Source: Cetobacterium ceti (GTDB lineage: Bacteria; Fusobacteriota; Fusobacteriia; Fusobacteriales; Fusobacteriaceae). From it: 52,081 nt of DNA. The stretch is taken from the NCBI RefSeq assembly GCF_900167275.1, contig NZ_FUWX01000017.1, positions 1-52,081 on the forward strand, read 5' to 3'. The stretch's first letter is position 1. The number at the start of each line of letters is the position of its first letter. Of this stretch, positions 45,950 through 52,081 are shown piece by piece. Below the pieces are notes generated by a model. The model saw only the letters and a program-made list of their open reading frames with translations. It did no database searches and was not told the DNA's origin. Both the position numbers and the translations under genes were made by a program.

Positions 45950-46450
45950 ATGAAAAAAATATTTTTTCTATTTTTAATAATATTAAGCACCTTATGTTTT
46001 TCTAAAGAAGAATCTGAATTTAAAGTAATACTAAGCCCTAATATGAAAAATGAAAAAAATTTAAAATTAGATATTAATAGTGCCTCTAAGGAAGAGATGT
46101 TAAGAAGAGGAATTGCTCTTTCATATACAAATAAAATTATAGATTATAGAAATTTAACAGGCGGATTTTTAAATTTAGAGGAGCTAACTAGAATTTCTGG
46201 CATGGGGGAAAAAACTAAAATTAAGTTGGAAAAAAGTTTTATAATAAATAAAAAAATTATAAAGAAAAAATTAAATATAAATAGAAGTAATAAAATAATT
46301 TTAAAAGCCTATGGATTTAATTTAAAAGAAATAAAAAATATTGAAAAATATATAAAAAAAAATAAAAGAATAAAAAATAATATTGAACTTATGGAAATAT
46401 TAGGAAAAGGTCGATATAATAAATATAAAAATTTAATAAATTATGATTAG
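45950..46450 (+). CDS. exported ComEA-like helix-hairpin-helix protein
   Basis: A 166-residue protein with a signal peptide (MKKIFFLFLIILSTLCFS). It has an HhH region starting LDINSASKEEMLRRGIAL, with a second hairpin GGFLNLEELTRISGMGEK. This is the ComEA pattern, which binds incoming DNA at the membrane. The C-terminal ~70 residues are Lys/Asn/Ile-rich with another possible HhH. Together with the PilT-like ATPase 1.5 kb away it suggests DNA uptake capacity. Confidence 0.72.
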   Translation: MKKIFFLFLIILSTLCFSKEESEFKVILSPNMKNEKNLKLDINSASKEEMLRRGIALSYTNKIIDYRNLTGGFLNLEELTRISGMGEKTKIKLEKSFIINKKIIKKKLNINRSNKIILKAYGFNLKEIKNIEKYIKKNKRIKNNIELMEILGKGRYNKYKNLINYD

Positions 46451-46468
46451 AATTTAGGAGGAACAAAA

Positions 46469-47350
46469 TTGGATAGATTAATTAGAGGAGTTAGTAATAA
46501 TGCTAGATTTGTATTAGTTGATACAAAGGAAATAGTTCAAGAGGCTCTAAATATACATAAAACAAGTCCAACTGCAACTGCTGCATTTGGAAGATTATTA
46601 ACTGCTGGAGCAATAATGAGTGCAACTTTAAAAGGAGAGGATATACTAACTCTTAGAACTACGACTGATGGTATTTTAGGAAATATGGTTGTAACAGCAG
46701 ATAGCAATGGAGTAAAAGGATATTTATCAAATCCAGGAGCAGATTTACCACCTTTACCAAATGGACAGCCAGATGTGGCAGGAATTGTAGGAAAGGGAAC
46801 TTTAAATGTTATTAAAGATATGGGATTAAAAGAGCCGTATATAGGAGTTTCAAAAATAGAATCTGGAGAAATTGCCTATGATATAGCTTATTATTACTAT
46901 ACATCAGAACAAACACCAACAGTTATTGCTTTAGGAGTAGAACTTGCTGATGAAAATACAGTAAGATCTGCTGGAGGATATATGGTACAATTACTACCAG
47001 GAGCAGAAGATTGGTTTATAACAGCTTTAGAGGAAAAAATAGCTGCAATAAGAAATGTAACTGAGTTATTTAAAGGTGGAATGTCATTAGAAAGAATATT
47101 AAAACTTCTTTATGAGGATATGACTGATGAAAATTATGAAAGATTAGTAGAAGATTATCAAATTTTAGAGGAAAAGGAATTAAAATATCATTGTAATTGT
47201 AATAAGGATAAATTCTATAGAGGAATTGTAGCCCTAGGGAAAGATGAAATAAATGATATTTTAAAGGAGCAAAATGAAATAGAGGTTGCTTGTCATTTCT
47301 GTGGAAAAACTTATAAATTCACAAAAGAGGATTTAAAGGAAGTTTTATAA
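46469..47350 (+). CDS. hslO: Hsp33 redox-regulated chaperone
   Basis: A 293-residue chaperone activated by oxidative stress. The C-terminal redox switch has four Cys: HCNCNKDK (C-x-C) and ACHFCGKTY (C-x-x-C), which bind Zn when reduced. N-terminal RLIRGVSNNARFVLVDT and TPTVIALGVELADEN fit the family. The start is TTG 46469, with TAGGAGG at good spacing. Confidence 0.94.
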   Translation: MDRLIRGVSNNARFVLVDTKEIVQEALNIHKTSPTATAAFGRLLTAGAIMSATLKGEDILTLRTTTDGILGNMVVTADSNGVKGYLSNPGADLPPLPNGQPDVAGIVGKGTLNVIKDMGLKEPYIGVSKIESGEIAYDIAYYYYTSEQTPTVIALGVELADENTVRSAGGYMVQLLPGAEDWFITALEEKIAAIRNVTELFKGGMSLERILKLLYEDMTDENYERLVEDYQILEEKELKYHCNCNKDKFYRGIVALGKDEINDILKEQNEIEVACHFCGKTYKFTKEDLKEVL

Positions 47351-47365
47351 TTAAATAGATATGGA

Positions 47366-47394
47366 AAGTAGCTAAATAATTTAGCTACTTTTTT
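47366..47394 (+). terminator. intrinsic terminator after hslO
   Basis: Stem AAGTAGCTAA / TTAGCTACTT (47366-47375 with 47381-47390), loop ATAAT, then TTTT. The T-run merges directly into the next promoter. Confidence 0.85.
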
Positions 47395-47402
47395 GTTATA
47401 AT
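47394..47402 (+). promoter_or_regulatory. extended -10 promoter for tatD-acpS-nuoE-prfB
   Basis: TGTTATAAT (TG-N-TATAAT) starting in the T-run of the hslO terminator, 20 bases before the tatD ATG. The -35 position would fall in the terminator stem and lacks consensus. Confidence 0.5.
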
Positions 47403-47422
47403 AGATTTATTGAGGTGAGAAA

Positions 47423-48187
47423 ATGAAATTAGTAGATACCCATTGTCATATAGACAATGAAAAATTTAATGAAGATAGAATAGAAGTAATAAAAAGAATA
47501 GAAGAGAATTTAGAGTTTGCTGTAAATATTGGTTATGATTTAGAAAGCTCTAGGAGAACTTTAAGACTTACAAGGGTTTATGATTGTATTTATGGAACAG
47601 TAGGATTTCATCCAACAGATATATCTAAATATACTGAGGAAGCAGAAAAAGAGTTAGAGGATATGGCTAGGGAAGAAAAGATTGTAGCCATAGGAGAAAT
47701 AGGCCTTGATTATTACTGGATGGAAGATCCTAAGGAAAAACAGCAAGAAATCTTTAGAAGACAGCTAAAGTTAGCTCAAAAATTAAATATGCCAGTTTCT
47801 ATTCATACAAGGGATGCAATGGAAGATACAGTAAAAATTTTAAAAGAATTTCCAGATATAAAAGGAGTTATTCATTGTTATCCTGGATCTGTGGAAACAG
47901 CTAAGGAGTTAATAGATAGATTTTATTTAGGAATTGGTGGGGCACTAACATTTAAAAATGCAAAAAAATTAGTAAATGTGGTAAAAGAGATTCCTTTAGA
48001 TAGATTGGTTTTAGAAACTGATTGTCCTTATATGGCTCCTGAACCTAATAGAGGAAAGAGAAATGAACCTATATATGTAAAGTTTGTAGGGGAAAAAATA
48101 GCAGAAATTAAAGGAATATCCTATGAAGAGGTTGCAAAAGTAACAACTGAAAATGCCAAAAGATTATATTCTATTGGAGATAGATAA
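47423..48187 (+). CDS. TatD family metal-dependent hydrolase
   Basis: A 254-residue TIM-barrel metallohydrolase. Metal ligands are visible in DTHCHID (H7, H9), IGEIGLDYYW, SIHTRDA, GVIHCYPGS and LETDCPYMAP. TatD proteins act as 3'-5' DNA/RNA exonucleases or D-aminoacyl-tRNA-type hydrolases; the substrate is not certain. Its stop overlaps the acpS start by one base (TAATG). Confidence 0.93.
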   Translation: MKLVDTHCHIDNEKFNEDRIEVIKRIEENLEFAVNIGYDLESSRRTLRLTRVYDCIYGTVGFHPTDISKYTEEAEKELEDMAREEKIVAIGEIGLDYYWMEDPKEKQQEIFRRQLKLAQKLNMPVSIHTRDAMEDTVKILKEFPDIKGVIHCYPGSVETAKELIDRFYLGIGGALTFKNAKKLVNVVKEIPLDRLVLETDCPYMAPEPNRGKRNEPIYVKFVGEKIAEIKGISYEEVAKVTTENAKRLYSIGDR

Positions 48188-48558
48188 TGAAGCTAATTGG
48201 ATTAGGAAATGATATTATAGAGATTTCTAGAATAGAGAAGGCTATTTCTAAAAATGGTTTTATAGAAAAGGTATTTTCTAGTGAAGAAATTGAAGTGATA
48301 AAAAGCAAGGGAAATAGAAGTGAAAGTTATGGAGGGAGATTTGCAGCTAAGGAAGCTATATCTAAAGCTCTAGGAACTGGTGTAAGAAATTTTAAATTAG
48401 TTGATATTGTTATTTTAAATGACTCCCTAGGGAAACCCTATGTAATATTTAAAAATAATCTTGAAAAGTATATGAAAAATTATATAATAGAGATTTCAAT
48501 TTCCCATTGTAAGGAGTATGCAACTGCTGTGGCGATAATATTTGCCAAAGGAGAATAA
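48187..48558 (+). CDS. acpS: holo-[acyl-carrier-protein] synthase
   Basis: A 123-residue phosphopantetheinyl transferase that activates ACP for fatty acid synthesis. Mg/CoA motifs are GLGNDIIEISRI (D9) and GRFAAKEAISKALGTG (E56); ISHCKEYATAVAI is the C-terminal signature. Usual family length. Confidence 0.95.
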   Translation: MKLIGLGNDIIEISRIEKAISKNGFIEKVFSSEEIEVIKSKGNRSESYGGRFAAKEAISKALGTGVRNFKLVDIVILNDSLGKPYVIFKNNLEKYMKNYIIEISISHCKEYATAVAIIFAKGE

Positions 48559-48993
48559 ATGAGAGAAAATTTTTATGAAGAGTTAGATATATTTATAGAG
48601 AATTTAAGTGATAAAAAAAATGATTATAAAATTTTATCATATGTAGTAGAAGAATTAGGATATATTCCAGAGGAAGTTAAAAGATATATTTGTAAAAAAC
48701 TAGATATATTTCCATTTACACTTGAAGGAACAATTAATTTTTATCCTAAACTTAAAAACTCAAATAAAAAATTAATAAAAATTTGCAAGGGAAGAGTTTG
48801 TGGAAAAAAGTCTACTGAGATATTAAATTATTTAGAAAAATATCTTAATGATAAGGATGAATATGTTTTAGAAATTGTAGGATGTTTAGGAAGATGTAAT
48901 AAAGGTCCAAATATATGGATTGAAGGAGATATCTATTCCTATAATACCTTTGAGGATATAAAGAAAATACTAGAAGATATCAGGAGGAAATAA
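48559..48993 (+). CDS. orphan NuoE-like thioredoxin-fold [2Fe-2S] protein
   Basis: A 144-residue protein with the four cysteines of the NuoE/HndA family in the right spacing: C76-x4-C81 (ICKGRVCGKK) and C109-x3-C113 (GCLGRCNKGP). N-terminal IPEEVKRYICKKL and TLEGTINFYPKL are NuoE-like. NuoE is normally a subunit of complex I or of hydrogenase/formate dehydrogenase. Here it stands alone between acpS and prfB with no NuoF/NuoG. It may work as a free ferredoxin or assemble with subunits elsewhere. It follows acpS without a gap, and its stop overlaps prfB (TAATG). Confidence 0.83.
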   Translation: MRENFYEELDIFIENLSDKKNDYKILSYVVEELGYIPEEVKRYICKKLDIFPFTLEGTINFYPKLKNSNKKLIKICKGRVCGKKSTEILNYLEKYLNDKDEYVLEIVGCLGRCNKGPNIWIEGDIYSYNTFEDIKKILEDIRRK

Positions 48994-50094
48994 TGGATAT
49001 TTTAGAATTAAAAAGAGAATTTGCAGGGTATAAAGAGACGTTAAATGAGATTAGGGGGTCTCTTTGACTTAGATAAAAGAAATGAAAAAATTAGAAATTT
49101 AGAAAAGAAAACCATGGAAGAGGGGTTCTGGAACGATAAAAATTTGAGTAATAAAATAATAAAAGAATTAAATGGGGAAAAGGATATTGTCACTGAATTC
49201 AAAGGCTTAGAAACTATTTATCATGATGAAGAGATTCTAATAGATTTTGTAGAGATGGGAGAAGTAGATTTCGAAGAGGAATTAGAGGAAAAACATAAAC
49301 TTTTAGGCCATAGTATAGATAATTTTGATACTAAACTTCTTTTAGATGGAAAATATGATGGAAATAATGCTATTGTTACAATTCATGCAGGTGCAGGTGG
49401 GACAGAAGCTTGTGATTGGGCAGATATGCTTTATAGAATGTATATGAGATGGTTTAATGAAAAAAGATATAAAGTTACAGAAATGGATTATATGGCAGGA
49501 GATTCTGTAGGAATAAAATCTATTACTCTTTTAGTAGAAGGAACTATGGCCTATGGATATCTAAAGGCTGAAAAAGGAATTCATAGATTAGTTAGAATAT
49601 CTCCATTTGATGCCAATAAAAAAAGACATACATCATTTGCATCTATAGATATTATGCCAGAGGTTGATGATACTATTGAAATAAATATAGATAATGGAGA
49701 TTTAAGAATAGATACATATAGAGCAAGTGGAGCTGGAGGACAGCATGTAAATATGACAGATTCTGCAGTTAGAATTACACATTTACCAACAGGGGTAGTA
49801 GTAACTTGTCAAAAGGAAAGATCTCAGTTAAATAATAGAGAAACTGCAATGAAATTATTAAAATCTAAATTATTAGAAATAGAAATGAAGAAAAAAGAAG
49901 AGGAACTAAAGAAAATCCAAGGAGATCAAAGCGATATCGGTTGGGGAAATCAAATAAGATCCTATGTATTTCAACCATATACACTGGTTAAAGATCATAG
50001 AACAATGGTAGAATCAGGAAATATAAAAGCTGTAATGGATGGAGATATAGATGCCTTTATCAATGGATATTTGAGATGGAGCAAAGCTAAATAG
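48993..50094 (+). CDS. prfB: peptide chain release factor 2, programmed +1 frameshift
   Basis: RF2 of about 366 residues read through a +1 frameshift: codons 1-24 (48993-49064) end in CTT, the in-frame TGA is at 49065-49067, and translation resumes at GAC 49066. The site is AGGGGG-TCT-CTT-TGA-C, the known internal SD plus slippery Leu codon and UGA-C context. It autoregulates: scarce RF2 favours frameshifting. GGQ is in GAGGQHVNMTD and the stop-codon reading tripeptide SPF is in VRISPFDANK. Expected length and motifs are complete, so this is not a broken gene. Confidence 0.97.
49053..49068 (+). promoter_or_regulatory. RF2 programmed frameshift site
   Basis: Internal SD-like AGGGGG (49053-49058), TCT, slippery CTT (49062-49064), stop TGA (49065-49067), then C. 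Confidence 0.95.
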
Positions 50095-50114
50095 AGCTTT
50101 AAAAAAATAGAAAA

Positions 50115-50143
50115 TTGTGGTAGAATTTCTAGTAAAATACTAT
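50115..50143 (+). promoter_or_regulatory. promoter of gltX
   Basis: TTGTGG (50115-50120), 17 bases, TACTAT (50138-50143), 27 bases before the ATG. Confidence 0.5.
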
Positions 50144-50169
50144 TATCTAGTGAAAGGAAGAGGAGAGAT

Positions 50170-51681
50170 ATGGAAAGAAAAGTTAGAACCAGAGTAGCAC
50201 CATCTCCAACAGGAGATCCACATGTAGGAACTGCATATATAGCTATGTTTAATATAGCTTTTGCCCATGCAAATGGTGGAGAATTTATTTTAAGAATAGA
50301 GGATACAGATCAAAATAGATACACAGAAGGTTCAGAGCAAATGATTTTTGACGCTCTTAAGTGGTTAGACCTAAATTGGGCAGAGGGGCCAGATGTAGGT
50401 GGAGAGTGTGGACCATATAGACAATCAGAAAGATTCCATATATATGGAGATTATGCAAGACAATTAGTTGAAAAAGGAGAAGCATACTATTGTTTCTGTA
50501 CTCAAGAAAGACTTGAAAATTTAAGAGAAAGACAAAAAGCTATGGGAAAAGCTCCTGGATATGATGGACACTGTAGATCTCTTACAAAGGAAGAAATTGA
50601 AGCAAAATTAGCTGCAGGGGAACCTTATGTAATAAGATTAAAAATGCCTTATGAAGGAGAAACTGTAATTAAAGATAGATTAAGAGGAGATATTGTTTTT
50701 GAAAATAATAAAATTGATGACCAAGTTTTATTAAAAGCAGATGGATACCCAACATATCACCTTGCAAATGTTGTAGATGACCATTTAATGCATATTACTC
50801 ATGTAATAAGAGCTGAAGAGTGGATCGCTTCAACACCAAAACATATTCAACTTTATAAAGCATTTGGATGGGAAGCACCAGAGTTTATTCATATGCCTTT
50901 ATTAAGAAACTCAGACAGAACAAAAATATCTAAGAGAAAAAATCCTGTATCATTAAATTGGTATAAGGAAGAGGGATATTTAAAAGAGGGATTAGTAAAC
51001 TTCTTAGGACTAATGGGGTATTCTTTTGGAGAAAACAAAGAAATATTCTCACTAGAAGAGTTTAAAGATAATTTTAATATTGATAATGTATCTTTAGGTG
51101 GACCAGTATTTGACCTAGTTAAATTAGGATGGGTTAACAACCAACATATGAGAAAGAAAGATTTAGGAGAGTTAACTAGATTAACTATTCCATTCTTTAT
51201 AAGAGAAGGATATGAAGTTTCAGAAAATCCTTCAGAAAAAGAATTTGGAAAACTATGTCAAATAGTTGAAGTTTTAAGAGAAGGAGCTCAAACTCTTAGT
51301 GAAATAGCAAGAGAAGCAGCAGTTTACTTTAACGATGAATATGAGTTACCTGTTGTAACAGAAGAAATGAATAAAAAAGAAAAACAGGGTATTGAAAGAT
51401 TATATACTGTTATTAAAGATGAAACTGGAAGACAATCTATAGATTTATTCTTAGAAAAGATTAAAAATTCTCAAGAGGATATTTCAATAGATGAAGCAAA
51501 AGATTTACTAAAGGAAACTTTAGATGAAATCGGAGCTGGACCAGGAAAAGTTTATATGCCACTTAGAGCTGTATTAACAGGACTTCCAAAGGGTGCTGAT
51601 CTATATAACTTAGTAGCTATAATTGGAAGAGAAAGAACAATAAAAAGAATAGAGACTATGTTAGAAAAATATGGTAACTAA
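50170..51681 (+). CDS. gltX: glutamate--tRNA ligase
   Basis: A 503-residue class I aminoacyl-tRNA synthetase. The HIGH-like motif is APSPTGDPHVGTAY and the KMSKS-like motif is TKISKRKNPVS. The CYCFCTQERL region fits the zinc-containing arm, and the C-terminal anticodon-binding helices are about 330-503 (AGPGKVYMPLRAVLTG). Discrimination between Glu-only and Glu/Gln charging cannot be judged here. It is monocistronic, between its own promoter and a strong terminator. Confidence 0.96.
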   Translation: MERKVRTRVAPSPTGDPHVGTAYIAMFNIAFAHANGGEFILRIEDTDQNRYTEGSEQMIFDALKWLDLNWAEGPDVGGECGPYRQSERFHIYGDYARQLVEKGEAYYCFCTQERLENLRERQKAMGKAPGYDGHCRSLTKEEIEAKLAAGEPYVIRLKMPYEGETVIKDRLRGDIVFENNKIDDQVLLKADGYPTYHLANVVDDHLMHITHVIRAEEWIASTPKHIQLYKAFGWEAPEFIHMPLLRNSDRTKISKRKNPVSLNWYKEEGYLKEGLVNFLGLMGYSFGENKEIFSLEEFKDNFNIDNVSLGGPVFDLVKLGWVNNQHMRKKDLGELTRLTIPFFIREGYEVSENPSEKEFGKLCQIVEVLREGAQTLSEIAREAAVYFNDEYELPVVTEEMNKKEKQGIERLYTVIKDETGRQSIDLFLEKIKNSQEDISIDEAKDLLKETLDEIGAGPGKVYMPLRAVLTGLPKGADLYNLVAIIGRERTIKRIETMLEKYGN

Positions 51682-51682
51682 T

Positions 51683-51720
51683 AAAAGAGTGCAGAAATTT
51701 CTGCACTCTTTTAAATTTTT
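51683..51720 (+). terminator. intrinsic terminator after gltX
   Basis: Perfect 12-bp stem AAAAGAGTGCAG / CTGCACTCTTTT (51683-51694 with 51701-51712), loop AAATTT, followed by AAATTTTTT. Confidence 0.93.
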
Positions 51721-51722
51721 TG

Positions 51723-51751
51723 TTGACACAATTTAAAAGTTATGGTAAGAT
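51723..51751 (+). promoter_or_regulatory. rRNA operon promoter
   Basis: TTGACA (51723-51728, perfect -35), 17 bases, TAAGAT (51746-51751) with TGG before it (extended -10). The strongest promoter in the window, as expected for rrn; the leader runs ~110 bases to 16S and holds a GTTATG / CATAAC hairpin at 51829-51848. Confidence 0.85.
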
Positions 51752-51864
51752 TATATATGTCAGCGGGAAACGCCGACGAAACAAAAGAAGGACATTAACA
51801 ACAGAATAGATAAGATAGTTAATAATTAGTTATGCAATAACACATAACGGTGTAAATAAAATTT

Positions 51865-52081
<217 letters not shown>

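Noticed and set aside
49045-49067. prfB seemed to start late or to be split by a TGA stop
   Set aside because: The stop is the known RF2 frameshift signal with AGGGGG and CTT-TGA-C; the gene is intact.

Overview
This window is an AT-rich (roughly 30% GC by eye), densely coded stretch of a Fusobacteriota chromosome, most likely family Fusobacteriaceae (Fusobacterium/Cetobacterium-like). The lineage call rests on the 16S 5' end, on an ATP-synthase c subunit that closely resembles my memory of the Ilyobacter/Propionigenium Na+-type c ring, and on a Gram-negative gene (hldD, LPS heptose) in a low-GC genome. I could not run a search, so the genus is not resolved.

Layout. The window begins in the last ~22 nt of a 23S rRNA, followed by 5S and tRNA-Asn(GTT). 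It ends in the first ~217 nt of a 16S rRNA in the same orientation, so it is the complete segment between two rRNA operons. From 328 to 13986 the + strand carries a surface-repeat protein, rplS, lepB, a RimI-like acetyltransferase, purB, an ECF Gx-type membrane protein, glmM and a methyltransferase, then the complete F-type ATP synthase operon (atpZ-atpI-atpB-E-F-H-A-G-D-C). From 14086 to 27183 come coaE, a U32 peptidase, pgpA, cinA, an XRE-cupin regulator, a natural FakA-FakB fusion, an EIIA-CBS protein, galE, a birA without a DNA-binding domain, mnmA, an M24B peptidase and a degenerate BioC-like methyltransferase.

The only minus-strand block is 27217-35137. It holds three transcription units, each with a recognisable promoter and terminator: a CBS/DRTGG Mn-pyrophosphatase; ygiQ-der; and the biotin operon bioB-bioD-bioA, which has a 15-bp near-perfect palindrome in its 5' UTR. 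From 35273 onward everything is + strand again: ligA, secA, a small lipoprotein, a PHP phosphatase, hldD, uppP, a PilT-like ATPase, a HemZ-like radical SAM enzyme, a secreted ComEA-like HhH protein, hslO, tatD, acpS, an orphan NuoE-like [2Fe-2S] protein, prfB (with the programmed +1 frameshift) and gltX, then the next rRNA promoter.

How the genes work together. Most are housekeeping: cell-envelope precursors (glmM, uppP, galE, hldD, pgpA), protein export (secA, lepB), translation (rplS, prfB, gltX, mnmA, der, tRNA/rRNA), lipid metabolism (acpS, FakAB, pgpA), cofactors (coaE, bioBDA, birA) and energy (Na+-type ATP synthase). I see no insertion sequence, phage, CRISPR array, toxin-antitoxin pair or defence island, and no gap over 300 bases without a gene. 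The most interesting items are the FakA-FakB fusion, the biotin locus (unknown operator, no bioF/bioC/bioH here, degenerate methyltransferase opposite), the rplS leader with two competing hairpins, the hairpin directly after atpE, and a recurrent extended -10 promoter type.
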